A DNA stretch of 64,000 bases from Bacteroidia bacterium (lineage in GTDB: Bacteria > Bacteroidota > Bacteroidia > Bacteroidales > Prolixibacteraceae), in contig JAPLDR010000022.1 of assembly GCA_026391655.1 (NCBI GenBank), positions 1-64,000 on the forward strand, read 5' to 3'. The first letter of the stretch is position 1, and every line of letters starts with the position of its first letter. The notes below the pieces were generated by a model that worked only from the letters and a program-made list of their open reading frames with translations, did not search any database and was not told where the DNA came from. The translations under genes were made by a program, and so were the position numbers. Shown one piece after another: positions 16,585 through 27,675 of this stretch.

Positions 16585-18741
16585 TTAATCTTCGACTTGT
16601 TCGGCTTCGTAGGCTTTGAGCAACTCTTCCTGAATTTCGGCCGGAACTTTTTCGTAGCTCGCAAACTTCAGCTTAAACATTGCACGTCCCTGAGTAATAG
16701 AACTCAGCGAGGTAGCATATTTGTTCATTTCTTTGAGAGGAACTTTAGCTAAAATTTTCTCGAATCCTTTTTCAGAACTCATTCCCATGATTAATGCGCG
16801 GCGTCCCTGAAGATCACCCATTACATCGCCTAACCTGTCGGATGGTACTAAAACTTCGACATCGTAAATCGGTTCAAGAATTTTTGGTCCTGCATTTTTA
16901 AATGCGGCACTGAATGCGTTACGTCCGGCAAGCCTGAACGAAATTTCGTTTGAGTCAACCGGGTGCATTTTCCCGTCGTAGACACAAACCCTAATGTCGC
17001 GGGCATACGAACCGGTAAGTGGTCCTTCCTCCATTTTTTCCATAATCCCTTTCAGAATGGCAGGAAGGAATCGAGCATCTATAGAACCGCCAACAATACA
17101 ATTGCAGAATACAAGCTTACCACCCCAGGGTAATTCGGTCACGTCGGTTCCGCGTAAGCTTATTTTCATCTCTTTCCCATCAATTCTGTACATTTCAGGG
17201 ACAGGCATCCCTTCTTCGTAAGGTTCAATTACCAGGTGAACCTCGCCGAACTGTCCTGAACCACCGCTCTGCTTGCGATGACGATAGTCGCCAGGCGCTA
17301 TTTTGGTGATGGTTTCACGATAGGGGATTTTGGGTTTCAGAAATTGGATGTCGATTTTGTAAACATTGTCGAAATACCATTTCAACGTATTAATATGGTA
17401 TTCGCCCTGACCGTGGAGCAGGATTTGTTTTAATTCTTTAGAATATTCAATAATATAGGTAGGATCCTCTTCGGCAAGTTTATGCAGGTATTCTCCCATT
17501 TTTTCTTCGTCCGACTCGCTTACAGCTTTTATTGCAGTTGTGTAGCGTGGCGCAGGATATTTTAAAGGAGGATAACTAATCTCTGCATCCTTGTCGCAAA
17601 GTGTATGGTTATGTTTTACGTCTTTCAGTTTTACAGTAGCGCCGATGTCACCGGCTTGCATTTCGGGGACTTTCATTCGGGTTTTACCCGCTACAGCATA
17701 TATCTGAGAGATTCTTTCTTTCGAATTTTTGGTGGTATTAATAAGATCCATACCCTCTTTCAATATTCCCGAAATCACTTTAAAATAGGTGACCTCGCCA
17801 ACATGCTGTTCGATGGATGTTTTGAAAACAAATATAGAGGTTGGGCCGTTAATATCCATTTTAATAAGTTTTCCGTCGATTGTCTCAACGGGAGCAAGCT
17901 CTCCTGGATTCGGAGCTACATTGAATATAAATTCCATGAGTCGGCGGATGCCCATGTCGCGTGCAGCACAGGTACAGAAAACAGGATAAAGGCTTCGGCT
18001 TAACATTCCAAGTTTAAGTCCCTTACGCATTTCGTCTTCGTTCAGGTTGCCTTGTTCGAAGAAAAGTTCCATCAACTCTTCGTCGTTTTCGGCCGCCATT
18101 TCAAGCAATTGATTATGAACTACTTCTGCACGTTCAAGTTCCGATGCCGGGATGTCGGATTCTTCAGGAGCTCCACCAGTTGGTCCCCATTGGAGCATTT
18201 TCATTTTAAGTACATCAATTACTTTGTTGTAGGTTAAACCGGGATTAAGCGGATATTGCACGATTGCCAGTTTGTTGCCAAATGTGGTTTTGGCCATTTC
18301 AATCGTATTTTCCCAGTTACTATTTTCGTGGTCGAGATGGTTGACAACGAAGATCAGAGGTTTGTGGAATTTCTCAGCGTTACGGTTCGCTATTTCAGTT
18401 CCTACTTCGACGCCGTTAACTGCATTGAATAACAAAAGTCCCGTGGCGGCAACACTCAGAGCAGGGATTACACCTCCTACAAAGTCGTCCATCCCGGGAG
18501 TGTCGATGATGTTAATCTTGCAACCTTCAAATTCGGTATAAAGAACAGTGGCGTGTACCGAATTGCCATATTCCTGTTCAACAAGATTATAGTCCGATGC
18601 AGTGGATTTGGTTTTCACATCACCTCTGCGACTAATTACACCACCCTCGAAGAGCATCGACTCTACAAGGGTGGTTTTCCCGGCGCCGGAATTACCAATT
18701 ACAGTAATGTTCCGGATCTCTTTAGTTTGATATACTTTCAT
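16585..18741 (-). CDS. EF-G paralogue (EF-G2 type) with altered GTPase motifs
   Basis: 718 aa, colinear with EF-G domains I-V. G1 is intact (G16-NSGAGKTT24). Switch I lacks the RGIT motif (Y58-GNS61 instead), switch II reads D80-TPG-M84 where EF-G has the catalytic histidine (DTPGH), and G4 is N134-HLD137 rather than NKxD. The C-terminal domains are well preserved (QSGGSGQFGEV, HPVDSNEISFRLAGRNAF, domain V PLKEMNKYATSLSSITQGRA). Bacteroides thetaiotaomicron has an EF-G2 paralogue reported to support translation without GTP hydrolysis; this protein looks like the same family. The missing histidine and switch I threonine fit that idea. It has its own terminator and is divergent from the str operon, which holds canonical fusA 1.7 kb downstream of the shared gap. 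Confidence 0.9.
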   Translation of the reverse strand: MKVYQTKEIRNITVIGNSGAGKTTLVESMLFEGGVISRRGDVKTKSTASDYNLVEQEYGNSVHATVLYTEFEGCKINIIDTPGMDDFVGGVIPALSVAATGLLLFNAVNGVEVGTEIANRNAEKFHKPLIFVVNHLDHENSNWENTIEMAKTTFGNKLAIVQYPLNPGLTYNKVIDVLKMKMLQWGPTGGAPEESDIPASELERAEVVHNQLLEMAAENDEELMELFFEQGNLNEDEMRKGLKLGMLSRSLYPVFCTCAARDMGIRRLMEFIFNVAPNPGELAPVETIDGKLIKMDINGPTSIFVFKTSIEQHVGEVTYFKVISGILKEGMDLINTTKNSKERISQIYAVAGKTRMKVPEMQAGDIGATVKLKDVKHNHTLCDKDAEISYPPLKYPAPRYTTAIKAVSESDEEKMGEYLHKLAEEDPTYIIEYSKELKQILLHGQGEYHINTLKWYFDNVYKIDIQFLKPKIPYRETITKIAPGDYRHRKQSGGSGQFGEVHLVIEPYEEGMPVPEMYRIDGKEMKISLRGTDVTELPWGGKLVFCNCIVGGSIDARFLPAILKGIMEKMEEGPLTGSYARDIRVCVYDGKMHPVDSNEISFRLAGRNAFSAAFKNAGPKILEPIYDVEVLVPSDRLGDVMGDLQGRRALIMGMSSEKGFEKILAKVPLKEMNKYATSLSSITQGRAMFKLKFASYEKVPAEIQEELLKAYEAEQVED

Positions 18742-19215
18742 GTGATAAAATTTAGATAAAAATCTGGTAATCTATTAGTTCAAAATTCAACTTAATTCAT
18801 CAGGCAAACAAAAAATCAAAGATGCTGAAAAACAACTTTGTCAGGTCATAAAAGGCTTAACTGTGATGATTGTTTTTCAATTCCATCAAAAATAGAAATT
18901 TTTTAAAAAGTTCCAATTTATTACCGGAATTGTTCTTTTTTTTTAATTCATGATACTTATGGATTTAATTTATGTAATAAATTGATTTGTTGGTTTATGC
19001 TATGGGGTGGTAAAAGATGATCTGCGCTATTCTTTGTAATAAATATGTTTTTAAATATATTTTTAGGCAATCGTCCGCTTATTTTTTGAGCAAATCGTCC
19101 GCGGTAATCCGGCATAAAAGATGATCAGGATGGAATTTCACAAATTAACTTCTTCGGATTTAGTTTGAATTAATCTAAACTTTTGAGTAAAAACACTTTT
19201 TTTTCGCAGGTGTGA
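18742..19215. other. Long AT-rich divergent region upstream of rpsL
   Basis: No gene is visible. TAAAAGATGATC occurs twice (19011-19022 and 19115-19126) and AATCGTCCGC twice (19069-19078 and 19093-19102) as direct repeats. This region must hold the EF-G2 promoter on the minus strand, which I could not assign with confidence. Confidence 0.5.
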
Positions 19216-19244
19216 TTGTTTTCCATTGAAATTGTGTACTTTTG
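19216..19244 (+). promoter_or_regulatory. Promoter of the str/S10 block
   Basis: TTG at 19216-19218, an 18-nt spacer, and TACTTTTG at 19237-19244 (exact TAnnTTTG). The predicted start near 19251 gives a leader of about 118 nt before rpsL, room for regulatory RNA structure. Confidence 0.65.
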
Positions 19245-19368
19245 CAGTCCATTTTGGGGAAGATTTGTACGGTTGGAATTAGTTATCGTGTTGATCTTTT
19301 GTGCCGATGGATTGAATTTGAGTTCATTTTCGTGTGTATTATTATAATTCAAAAATTTAAAAACGTTT

Positions 19369-19776
19369 ATGCCTACTATTCAACAGTTAGTACGTAAGGG
19401 GAGAACGAGTCTCGTAGATAAGAGTAAATCTCCGGCACTTAACTCTTGCCCGCAACGAAGGGGCGTATGTGTTCGTGTTTACACCACAACGCCTAAAAAG
19501 CCGAATTCGGCCATGAGAAAGGTCGCCCGTGTTAGGTTGACCAATCAAAAAGAAGTTAACGCATATATTCCAGGTGAAGGACATAACCTGCAGGAGCACT
19601 CAATTGTGCTTGTTCGCGGAGGACGTGTGAAAGACCTTCCCGGTGTACGTTATCACCTTATTCGCGGAGCTCTCGATACAGCCGGTGTTGAAGGCCGTCA
19701 GCAACGTCGTTCAAAATATGGTACAAAACGTCCAAAACCAGGACTGACTGTAGGTGCGACTAAAAAGAAGAAGTAA
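19369..19776 (+). CDS. rpsL: 30S ribosomal protein uS12
   Basis: 135 aa, full length. The decoding-centre segments [10 protein letters not shown] and [12 protein letters not shown] carry the lysines that are usually changed in streptomycin-resistant mutants, so wild-type sensitivity is expected. It opens the str operon, ahead of rpsG and fusA. Confidence 0.98.
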   Translation: MPTIQQLVRKGRTSLVDKSKSPALNSCPQRRGVCVRVYTTTPKKPNSAMRKVARVRLTNQKEVNAYIPGEGHNLQEHSIVLVRGGRVKDLPGVRYHLIRGALDTAGVEGRQQRRSKYGTKRPKPGLTVGATKKKK

Positions 19777-19898
19777 TTGATTAAAAATTAGTTATTAGTT
19801 TGGAGGTTTGGTTGAGTAAGGGTTTGCCTGGAGCAAACTATTTAAACTGAAGACTGAACAACAGCCGATTCGAATAACACAAACAATTTGTAACTAAG

Positions 19899-20375
19899 AT
19901 GAGAAAGACAAAACCAAAGAAAAGGATCATTTTGCCCGATCCTAAATTTAAAGATGTGCTGGTGACAAGGTTTGTTAACAGCTTGATGGTAGATGGCAAA
20001 AAAACGATTGCTTTCAAGATCTTTTACGATGCACTCGACATCGTTGAAAAAAAGATGAAAGACAATGAACTCTCCCCACTCGATATTTGGAAAAAGGGTC
20101 TGTTAAACATTACCCCTGCTGTTGAAGTAAAGAGCAGACGAGTTGGCGGTGCTAACTTTCAGGTTCCTATGGAAATTCGTCCGGAACGTAAAGTGGCAAT
20201 ATCCATGCACAATTTAATCCAGTTTGCGACCAAACGTTCAGGTCACTCAATGGCCGAAAAACTTGCAGCTGAAACGGTTGCAGCTTTTAACGAAGAAGGT
20301 GGAGCATTCAAAAAGAAAGAAGATACACACAGAATGGCTGAAGCAAACCGTGCGTTTGCGCATTTCCGATTTTAA
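19899..20375 (+). CDS. rpsG: 30S ribosomal protein uS7
   Basis: 158 aa, normal length. Head-assembly protein binding the 3' domain of 16S r[25 protein letters not shown] is replaced here by its recognisable core [15 protein letters not shown], and the C-terminus ends [12 protein letters not shown]. It is 122 nt after rpsL and 34 nt before fusA. In other bacteria S7 represses its own operon; no such site could be identified here. Confidence 0.98.
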   Translation: MRKTKPKKRIILPDPKFKDVLVTRFVNSLMVDGKKTIAFKIFYDALDIVEKKMKDNELSPLDIWKKGLLNITPAVEVKSRRVGGANFQVPMEIRPERKVAISMHNLIQFATKRSGHSMAEKLAAETVAAFNEEGGAFKKKEDTHRMAEANRAFAHFRF

Positions 20376-20409
20376 TTAAAATATATAGTAGATATCAGGT
20401 TTAAAAATA

Positions 20410-22518
20410 ATGGCTAAAAGGGATCTTACAAATACCAGGAACATTGGTATCATGGCTCACATCGATGCCGGTAAAACAACTACCTCTGAGAGGATTTTGT
20501 TTTATACAGGTAAAACTCACCGCATGGGTGAAGTTCACGATGGAGCGGCTACTATGGACTGGATGGCACAAGAACAGGAGCGCGGTATCACAATTACTTC
20601 TGCAGCCACATTCACAGAGTGGAAGTACAATGATATTGTCCATCAAATCAATATAATTGATACACCGGGGCACGTCGACTTCACAGTTGAAGTTGAACGT
20701 TCACTGCGGGTTCTTGATGGAGCTGTAGCTACTTTTTGCGCGGTAGGTGGAGTTGAAGCGCAGTCTGAAACTGTTTGGCGACAGGCTGAAAAATATGGTG
20801 TACCAAAAATTGCGTTTATTAATAAAATGGATCGGGCGGGCGCTGACTTTTATCGCGTTTATAACGACATCAAGGAAAAACTTGGTGCAAATCCGGTTCC
20901 GGTTCAGCTTCCAATTGGAGCTGAAGAAAAATTTTCAGGAATAGTTGACCTTATTCGGATGAAAGCAATCTATTGGCACAATGAGTCGATGGGTGCAGAC
21001 TATGATATTGCCGAGATTCCTGAAGAGATGATGGAAATTTCACGTGAATGGCGCGATAAATTAGTCGAATCGGTGGCAGAACAGGATGAAGAACTTATGG
21101 AAAAGTTTTTTGCGGATTCTGACAGCATCACTGTTGATGAACTTATTGCTGTAATACGAAAGGCAACAATCACTGGTGCAATTATTCCAATGCTTTGTGG
21201 TTCGGCATTTAAAAATAAAGGGGTTCAAACCTTGCTCGATGCAGTTTGCGCCTTTTTACCAAATCCGCTTGATATTGGATCAATTGAAGGAAAAAATCCT
21301 GATACTGGTGAGCTTATGGAACGCAAACCATCTGTCGATCAGCCGCTTGCAGCTTTGGCTTTCAAAATTGCAACCGATCCGTTCGTAGGACGTTTGTGTT
21401 TTATACGCGTTTATTCGGGTAAGATCGATGCCGGTTCGTATGTATTAAACATGCGTACAGGCAAAAAGGAACGTATTTCGCGTTTATTCCAGATGCATGC
21501 CAACAAACAACAGCCACGAGACGTTATCGAAGCTGGTGATATTTGTGCTGCAGTTGGTTTTAAAGATATTCGTACTGGTGATACTCTTTGTAGTCTCGAC
21601 CATCCGATTATTCTTGAATCGATGACTTTCCCTGAACCAGTAATTGGTATTGCAATTGAGCCTAAAACTCAAAACGATATTGATAAATTGTCAAACGGTT
21701 TGCAAAAACTGGCCGAAGAGGATCCTACCTTCCAGGTAAGGACTGATGAAGACAGCGGTCAGACTGTTATCCGCGGTATGGGTGAACTTCACCTAGAAAT
21801 TATTGTGGATCGTCTGAAACGTGAATTCAAGGTTGAATGTAACCAGGGAGCTCCTCAGGTAGCATACAAAGAAGCGATAACCAAAGAGGTTGAGCTTCGT
21901 GAAGTGTTTAAGAAACAAACTGGTGGTCGCGGTAAGTTTGCTGATATCAGCGTCAAAGTTGGTCCGGTTGACGAAGGCGTAACCGGTCTTCAGTTTGTAG
22001 ACAATATTAAAGGGGGAACTATTCCACGCGAATTTATTCCTGCTGTTGAGAAAGGATTTAAAGAATCACTTAATAATGGACCACTTGCCGGGTTTAAAAT
22101 TGAAAACCTGAAGGTCACTTTGATCGACGGTTCTTTCCACCCGGTTGACTCCGATGCGCTTTCATTTGAACTCTGTGCTAAGCAAGCTTTTAGAACTGCT
22201 GCTTCAAAAGCAAAGCCTGTCTTGCTTGAGCCAATAATGAAGGTTGAAGTTGTTACTCCGGATGATTATATGGGAGATATTGTTTCAGATCTTAACCGTC
22301 GTCGCGGGCATGTTGAAAGCATGGATTCCAAATTTGGAGCCCGTGTTATCAAAGCAAAAGTTCCGCTTGCCGAGCAGTTTGGGTATGTAACAACCTTACG
22401 AACATTATCCTCCGGGCGCGCAACCTCTTCAATGGAGTTTTCACACTATGCCGAAGTACCTAAGAATATTGCCCTGGCAGTTCTTGAGGGTGTCAAAGGC
22501 AGAACAGATTTGTTATAA
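20410..22518 (+). CDS. fusA: Elongation factor G (canonical)
   Basis: 702 aa. All GTPase motifs are canonical: AHIDAGKTT (G1), RGITI in switch I, DTPGHVD with the catalytic His, and NKMD (G4). Domain IV-V features [12 protein letters not shown] and [13 protein letters not shown] are present. It catalyses tRNA-mRNA translocation and, with RRF, ribosome recycling. Compared with the paralogue at 16.6-18.7 kb it keeps every catalytic residue, so it should be the housekeeping factor. It is followed by rpsJ after 27 nt with no tuf gene, joining the str and S10 operons. Confidence 0.98.
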   Translation: MAKRDLTNTRNIGIMAHIDAGKTTTSERILFYTGKTHRMGEVHDGAATMDWMAQEQERGITITSAATFTEWKYNDIVHQINIIDTPGHVDFTVEVERSLRVLDGAVATFCAVGGVEAQSETVWRQAEKYGVPKIAFINKMDRAGADFYRVYNDIKEKLGANPVPVQLPIGAEEKFSGIVDLIRMKAIYWHNESMGADYDIAEIPEEMMEISREWRDKLVESVAEQDEELMEKFFADSDSITVDELIAVIRKATITGAIIPMLCGSAFKNKGVQTLLDAVCAFLPNPLDIGSIEGKNPDTGELMERKPSVDQPLAALAFKIATDPFVGRLCFIRVYSGKIDAGSYVLNMRTGKKERISRLFQMHANKQQPRDVIEAGDICAAVGFKDIRTGDTLCSLDHPIILESMTFPEPVIGIAIEPKTQNDIDKLSNGLQKLAEEDPTFQVRTDEDSGQTVIRGMGELHLEIIVDRLKREFKVECNQGAPQVAYKEAITKEVELREVFKKQTGGRGKFADISVKVGPVDEGVTGLQFVDNIKGGTIPREFIPAVEKGFKESLNNGPLAGFKIENLKVTLIDGSFHPVDSDALSFELCAKQAFRTAASKAKPVLLEPIMKVEVVTPDDYMGDIVSDLNRRRGHVESMDSKFGARVIKAKVPLAEQFGYVTTLRTLSSGRATSSMEFSHYAEVPKNIALAVLEGVKGRTDLL

Positions 22519-22545
22519 CTATCACAATAATAATACGTTCTTATC

Positions 22546-22851
22546 ATGAGTCAAAGAATCAGGATCAAACTAAAATCCTACGATCACAACTTGGTTGATA
22601 AATCTGCCGAGAAGATTGTTAAAACCGTAAAAACTACCGGAGCAATTGTAAGCGGACCTATTCCGCTTCCTACACACCGAAGAATCTTTACTGTTTTGAG
22701 ATCAACATTTGTAAACAAAAAATCGAGGGAACAATTCGAATTATCTTCTTACAAGAGGTTGATCGATATTTACAGTTCCACAGCTAAAACGATCGATGCC
22801 CTTATGAAACTTGAGTTGCCAAGTGGTGTCGAAGTAGAAATTAAAGTTTAA
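22546..22851 (+). CDS. rpsJ: 30S ribosomal protein uS10
   Basis: 101 aa. The start [20 protein letters not shown] and the [14 protein letters not shown] loop are typical. First gene of the S10 cluster; in model bacteria it also acts with NusB in antitermination. Confidence 0.98.
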   Translation: MSQRIRIKLKSYDHNLVDKSAEKIVKTVKTTGAIVSGPIPLPTHRRIFTVLRSTFVNKKSREQFELSSYKRLIDIYSSTAKTIDALMKLELPSGVEVEIKV

Positions 22852-22876
22852 TTAAAAACTGCTTAATCAGTAAAAA

Positions 22877-23494
22877 ATGCCAGGATTAATTGGAAAGAAA
22901 ATCGGAATGACTTCCGTATTCAGTGTTGAGGGGAGAAACATCCCATGCACTGTGATTGAGGCAGGTCCATGTACTGTATCGCAGGTTCGTACTCTTGAAA
23001 AAGATGGGTATGAGGCGGTTCAGTTAGGCTTTCAGGATAAGAAAGAGAAGCATGCGACAAAGCCCGAGATCGGCCATTTTAAAAAGGCCGGTAGTGCTCC
23101 GAAGAATAAAGTCGTTGAATTCGACGGTTTCGGAGCTGATGTGAAGCTTGGAGATATCATTACAGTTGATATGTTAGAGGTTTCAAATTTTATTGATATC
23201 ACCGGGATTTCAAAAGGTAAAGGATTTCAGGGTGTTGTTCGTCGCCATGGATTTGGTGGGGTTGGCGAAAGCACACACGGCCAGCACAACAGGCTGCGCG
23301 CTCCGGGATCTATTGGTGCCTCATCCTATCCTTCACGCGTTTTCAAAGGAATGCGCATGGCAGGACGTATGGGGGGTGCTAAAATAACGGTTCAGAACAT
23401 CGAAGTTTTGAAAGTTATTCCTGAGAATAATCTTGTGATTGTTAAAGGTTCCGTACCAGGAGCTAATGGTTCATACTTAATTCTGTTGAAGTAA
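22877..23494 (+). CDS. rplC: 50S ribosomal protein uL3
   Basis: 205 aa. [13 protein letters not shown] at the start and the peptidyl-transferase-proximal loop with [16 protein letters not shown] in the middle are diagnostic. The stop overlaps the rplD start by one base (TAATG), implying coupled translation. Confidence 0.98.
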   Translation: MPGLIGKKIGMTSVFSVEGRNIPCTVIEAGPCTVSQVRTLEKDGYEAVQLGFQDKKEKHATKPEIGHFKKAGSAPKNKVVEFDGFGADVKLGDIITVDMLEVSNFIDITGISKGKGFQGVVRRHGFGGVGESTHGQHNRLRAPGSIGASSYPSRVFKGMRMAGRMGGAKITVQNIEVLKVIPENNLVIVKGSVPGANGSYLILLK

Positions 23495-24123
23495 TGGAAA
23501 TCGCAGTCTTTAATATAGCAGGTCAGGAAACCGGAAGAAACGTAGAGCTGAACACAGAAATCTATGCGGTGGAGCCTAATGATCACGCGATTTATCTCGA
23601 CGTGAAGCAATACCTGGCTAATCAACGTCAGGGAACGCACAAGGCTAAAGATCGTGGTGAAATTGCGGGATCGACCCGTAAAATCAAACGTCAGAAAGGA
23701 ACAGGCGGAGCACGTGCAGGAAGCAGAAAATCTGGTACAATTCGTGGTGGTGGTCGTATTTTTGGACCTCAGCCAAGGGATTACAGTTTTAAGCTGAACA
23801 AAAAGCTCAAAGAGCTTGCACGTAAGTCGGCTCTTACCTACAAAGCTCAGGCAAATGAGATCATGGTTCTGGAAGATTTTTCTTTTGAAGCCGCAAAAAC
23901 AAAGGAATTTGTGGCAATTCAGAATAATCTGAAGATTGGTGATAAAAAATCACTAATTGTGTTATCGGAAGCAAATAAAAATATATATTTGTCCTCCAGA
24001 AATTTACAGAACGTTGAGATTGTAATAGCTTCAGATTTAAGCACATACAAGATTATGCGAGCCCAAAAAATTATTTTGGTCGAAAGTTCTGTGATCAAAG
24101 TAGAGGAATTATTTAAGATTTAA
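23494..24123 (+). CDS. rplD: 50S ribosomal protein uL4
   Basis: 209 aa. The exit-tunnel loop is rich in Gly/Arg ([30 protein letters not shown]). In E. coli L4 autoregulates the S10 operon; whether that holds here cannot be seen. Overlaps rplC by one base. Confidence 0.98.
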   Translation: MEIAVFNIAGQETGRNVELNTEIYAVEPNDHAIYLDVKQYLANQRQGTHKAKDRGEIAGSTRKIKRQKGTGGARAGSRKSGTIRGGGRIFGPQPRDYSFKLNKKLKELARKSALTYKAQANEIMVLEDFSFEAAKTKEFVAIQNNLKIGDKKSLIVLSEANKNIYLSSRNLQNVEIVIASDLSTYKIMRAQKIILVESSVIKVEELFKI

Positions 24124-24134
24124 CGCATAAGACA

Positions 24135-24428
24135 ATGGTTGATATTTTGATTCGCCCTATCGTAACCGAGAAAATGAATCTTTTAACGGAGAAATATAAC
24201 CGTTATGGATTCAAGGTTGATAAGAAGGCAAACAAGCACGAGATCAAAAAAGCCGTGGAAGAAATCTATGGCGTTAAGGTTAGCACTGTTAATACAATGG
24301 TGTATGCCGGTAAATTAAAATCACGCTTTACAAAAGGTGGGGTTATATCCGGACGTACCAATGCTTTTAAGAAAGCAATTGTTACGCTAGCCGAAGGAGA
24401 AAATATTGATTTTTACAGCAATATCTAA
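24135..24428 (+). CDS. rplW: 50S ribosomal protein uL23
   Basis: 97 aa. Starts DILIRPIVTEKM and has the YGFKVDKKANKHEIKKAVEE segment reduced here to its hallmark KANKHEIKKAVE. It sits at the tunnel exit and docks trigger factor and SRP. Confidence 0.97.
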   Translation: MVDILIRPIVTEKMNLLTEKYNRYGFKVDKKANKHEIKKAVEEIYGVKVSTVNTMVYAGKLKSRFTKGGVISGRTNAFKKAIVTLAEGENIDFYSNI

Positions 24429-24436
24429 AGTAAGAG

Positions 24437-25264
24437 ATGGCAGTTAGAAAGTTAAAACCAGTAACTCCGGGACAAAGACACAAGATTATAGGTGCCTTTG
24501 AGACCATTACAACTGGCAACACACCTGAAAAATCATTGTTAAGGCCCATGAAGAGTACCGGTGGCCGTAATAGCGCCGGTAAAATGACAATGAGGTATAT
24601 AGGTGGAGGGCATAAGAGGAAATACCGTGTGATCGATTTCATAAGAGAGAAAGACGGTATTCCTGCACTGGTGGATTCGATCCAGTACGATCCTAATCGT
24701 ACGGCTCGCATTGCACTTTTGGTATATGCCGATGGGGAAAAACGTTACATGCTTGCACCGAACGGTCTTCAGGTTGGACAAACCGTTCTTTCAGGCAGTG
24801 AAGTAGCTCCCGAAATCGGAAATGCACTCCCTTTATCAAAAATACCTCTTGGTACTATCGTTCACAATATTGAGTTGCATCCCGGACAGGGAGGCATCAT
24901 GGCCCGGTCAGCCGGAACATATGCACAACTCACCTCGCGTGAAGGACGATACGCCATCATTAAACTCCCCTCTGGCGAATCCCGAATGGTACTTGTTACA
25001 TGCCGTGCAACGGTAGGTACTGTCGGAAACTCAGACCATGGCCTTGAAAGATCAGGTAAAGCCGGTAGAAGCCGTTGGTTAGGACGTCGTCCTCGTGTCC
25101 GCGGTGTCGTTATGAACCCTGTCGATCACCCAATGGGTGGTGGAGAAGGACGTGCTTCCGGTGGTCACCCACGTTCACGTAAAGGATTGCTTGCAAAGGG
25201 CTTCAAAACCCGTTCGAAGAAAAAAGCTTCCAGCAGGTATATCATTGAACGTAGGAAAAAGTAA
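24437..25264 (+). CDS. rplB: 50S ribosomal protein uL2
   Basis: 275 aa. The conserved peptidyl-transferase-region motif [19 protein letters not shown] is present, including the histidine needed for activity in other species, and the C-terminus is basic. It primes 50S assembly and subunit joining. Confidence 0.98.
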   Translation: MAVRKLKPVTPGQRHKIIGAFETITTGNTPEKSLLRPMKSTGGRNSAGKMTMRYIGGGHKRKYRVIDFIREKDGIPALVDSIQYDPNRTARIALLVYADGEKRYMLAPNGLQVGQTVLSGSEVAPEIGNALPLSKIPLGTIVHNIELHPGQGGIMARSAGTYAQLTSREGRYAIIKLPSGESRMVLVTCRATVGTVGNSDHGLERSGKAGRSRWLGRRPRVRGVVMNPVDHPMGGGEGRASGGHPRSRKGLLAKGFKTRSKKKASSRYIIERRKK

Positions 25265-25291
25265 TCACTAAATTTAAATGAAAAGTAGATT

Positions 25292-25561
25292 ATGAGTCGT
25301 TCGCTAAAAAAAGGCCCTTTTATCGACTTTAAGTTAGAGAAAAAAGTTCTGGTTCTTAATGAAGCAGATAAAAAGTCGGTAGTAAAAACATGGGCAAGAC
25401 ATTCAATGATTTCGCCAGATTTTGTTGGTCACACAATTGCAGTACACAACGGGAATAAATTTATTCCTGTCTATGTTACTGAAAATATGGTTGGTCATAA
25501 ATTAGGTGAATTTGCTCCTACCCGCACCTTCAGGGGACATGGTGGTAACAAGAAACGATAA
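25292..25561 (+). CDS. rpsS: 30S ribosomal protein uS19
   Basis: 89 aa. [12 protein letters not shown] at the N-terminus and [13 protein letters not shown] at the C-terminus are typical. It forms the head complex with uS13. Confidence 0.98.
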   Translation: MSRSLKKGPFIDFKLEKKVLVLNEADKKSVVKTWARHSMISPDFVGHTIAVHNGNKFIPVYVTENMVGHKLGEFAPTRTFRGHGGNKKR

Positions 25562-25604
25562 GCCATGAACGCGGAAATGTATAATAGTAGTAAAAAGTAC
25601 CAAG

Positions 25605-26021
25605 ATGGGTTCTAGAAAAAAGAAAAGCGCTGAATTGCTTCACAAAGCAAAAACCGAGAGATTTCAGGCTGTTCTGCACGAAGTCCCAACTTCGCCTCGC
25701 AAGATGCGCCTTGTTACCGATATGGTTCGTGGAATGGCGGTAAATCGTGCACTTGACGTTCTGAAGTTTTCCTCGAAAGAGGCTTCACGCAGAGTAGAGA
25801 AACTCCTTCTTTCGGCAATTGCCAACTGGCAAGCCAAAAATGAAGGTGTTAGGCTTGAAGAAAGCAACCTATACGTGCAGGAAGTTTTTGTTGATTCAGG
25901 TCGAATGCTTAAACGTCTCCGTCCTGCTCCGCAGGGTCGCGGTCATCGTATAAGAAAACGTTCGAATCACGTAACTATCCGTTTGGCAAGTAAAAATGTT
26001 GTAGCAGAAAATACGAAATAA
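25605..26021 (+). CDS. rplV: 50S ribosomal protein uL22
   Basis: 138 aa, slightly long because of a basic N-terminal lead ([20 protein letters not shown]). The tunnel hairpin is [20 protein letters not shown]. It follows rpsS by 43 nt. Confidence 0.97.
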   Translation: MGSRKKKSAELLHKAKTERFQAVLHEVPTSPRKMRLVTDMVRGMAVNRALDVLKFSSKEASRRVEKLLLSAIANWQAKNEGVRLEESNLYVQEVFVDSGRMLKRLRPAPQGRGHRIRKRSNHVTIRLASKNVVAENTK

Positions 26022-26025
26022 TAGT

Positions 26026-26757
26026 ATGGGACAAAAAGTAAATCCGATTTCAAATAGGCTTGGAATCATCAGAGGATGGGATTCCAACTGGTTCGGAGGT
26101 AACGATTATGGTGATAAACTGGTCGAAGACCACAAAATCAGAGGTTATCTAAATGCTCGTTTATCAAAAGCCAGCATATCAAGGATCATCATTGAGCGCA
26201 CACTGAAGCTTATTACCATCACTGTTCACACTTCAAGACCTGGTATTATTATTGGTAAAGGTGGTCAGGAGGTTGATAAGCTGAAAGAAGAGCTTAAGAA
26301 GATCACTAAAAAGGAGGTTCAGATCAATATCTTTGAAATCAAACGTCCTGAACTTGATGCTCAAATCGTAGCCAGTAATATCGCCCGACAGGTGGAAGGC
26401 AAAATTGCTTATCGTCGTGCCACAAAGATGTCCATTGCATCTACGATGCGTATGGGCGCTGAAGGGATTAAAGTTCAGGTTTCAGGACGATTAAATGGTG
26501 CCGAAATGGCCCGTTCTGAAATGTACAAAGATGGTAGAACGCCTTTGCACACGCTCAGAGCCGATATTGATTATGCGCTTGCCGAAGCATTGACTAAAAC
26601 AGGTTTGATTGGTGTTAAAGTATGGATCTGTCGTGGCGAAATCTACGGCAAACGCGATCTGTCACCCAATGTTGGTCAATCTGTACAACAACAACGTGGA
26701 CCGAACCGTCCTACACCGGAACATGGTAAAGGTGGGTTTAAAAAACGTAAAAAGTAA
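26026..26757 (+). CDS. rpsC: 30S ribosomal protein uS3
   Basis: 243 aa. N-terminal [22 protein letters not shown] domain with [14 protein letters not shown], and a C-terminal domain containing [14 protein letters not shown]. The basic tail ends FKKRKK. It lines the mRNA entry channel. Starts 4 nt after rplV. Confidence 0.98.
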   Translation: MGQKVNPISNRLGIIRGWDSNWFGGNDYGDKLVEDHKIRGYLNARLSKASISRIIIERTLKLITITVHTSRPGIIIGKGGQEVDKLKEELKKITKKEVQINIFEIKRPELDAQIVASNIARQVEGKIAYRRATKMSIASTMRMGAEGIKVQVSGRLNGAEMARSEMYKDGRTPLHTLRADIDYALAEALTKTGLIGVKVWICRGEIYGKRDLSPNVGQSVQQQRGPNRPTPEHGKGGFKKRKK

Positions 26758-26778
26758 TCATCGACAAAGCAAAACAAG

Positions 26779-27213
26779 ATGTTACAGCCAAAAAAAGTAA
26801 AATTTAGAAGAGTACAAAAGGGCAAGCTGAAAGGAAACGCGCAACGCGGAAATCAGTTATCATTCGGTTCTTTTGGAATAAAGTGCCTGGAAACAGCATG
26901 GATCACCGGCCGCCAGATTGAGGCTGCCAGGGTCGCGGTAACGCGTCATATGCAGCGTCAGGGCCAAATTTGGATTCGTATTTTCCCTGATAAACCAATT
27001 ACCAAAAAACCAGCAGAGGTTCGTATGGGTAAAGGGAAAGGTGCTCCTGAAGGATTTGTTGCCACTATAACACCAGGGCGCATAATAATCGAGGTTGAAG
27101 GAGTTCCTTTCGATCTTGCTAAAGAAGCATTACGTCTGGCAGCTCAAAAACTGCCTGTGACTACCAGATTTGTTGTTAGACGCGATTTTGTTGAATCTTC
27201 AATTATTGAATAA
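26779..27213 (+). CDS. rplP: 50S ribosomal protein uL16
   Basis: 144 aa. [15 protein letters not shown] and the [20 protein letters not shown] segment around the P-site-proximal arginine are conserved. The stop overlaps the rpmC start by one base. Confidence 0.98.
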   Translation: MLQPKKVKFRRVQKGKLKGNAQRGNQLSFGSFGIKCLETAWITGRQIEAARVAVTRHMQRQGQIWIRIFPDKPITKKPAEVRMGKGKGAPEGFVATITPGRIIIEVEGVPFDLAKEALRLAAQKLPVTTRFVVRRDFVESSIIE

Positions 27214-27407
27214 TGAAAAATTCTGAGATCAAAGAGTTAACAACAGCTGAAATCATCGAGAAAATTTCGATTACAACAGAGGAATTAATACGCATGAAAT
27301 TGAATCACAGCGTTAATCCCCTGGAAAACCCGATGAGAATACGGTTTACCCGCAAAAACGTCGCTCGTCTGAATACCGAATTACGTAAACGTCAACTTGA
27401 AAATTAA
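27213..27407 (+). CDS. rpmC: 50S ribosomal protein uL29
   Basis: 64 aa. Two-helix protein with [15 protein letters not shown] and an [19 protein letters not shown] second helix. Coupled to rplP (TAATG). Confidence 0.96.
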   Translation: MKNSEIKELTTAEIIEKISITTEELIRMKLNHSVNPLENPMRIRFTRKNVARLNTELRKRQLEN

Positions 27408-27409
27408 TT

Positions 27410-27673
27410 ATGACTATGGAAACCAGGAATCTTCGGAAAGAGCGTATTGGGGTTGTTGTAAGTAATAAGATGGAAAAAACCATTGTTGTAGCAGAGAAGG
27501 GAAAAGAGAAACACCCGATTTACGGTAAATTCGTAAACAGGACGACCAAATTCTATGCACATGACGATAAAAATGACTGCAACATAGGCGATACCGTGTT
27601 AATAATGGAAACCCGTCCGCTGTCGAAGCAGAAAGGATGGAGATTAGTTAAAATTTTAGAAAGAGCGAAATAG
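27410..27673 (+). CDS. rpsQ: 30S ribosomal protein uS17
   Basis: 87 aa. [33 protein letters not shown] and [19 protein letters not shown] identify it. A second ATG two codons in (27416) is an equally plausible start. Primary 16S rRNA binder. Confidence 0.97.
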   Translation: MTMETRNLRKERIGVVVSNKMEKTIVVAEKGKEKHPIYGKFVNRTTKFYAHDDKNDCNIGDTVLIMETRPLSKQKGWRLVKILERAK

Positions 27674-27675
27674 CC

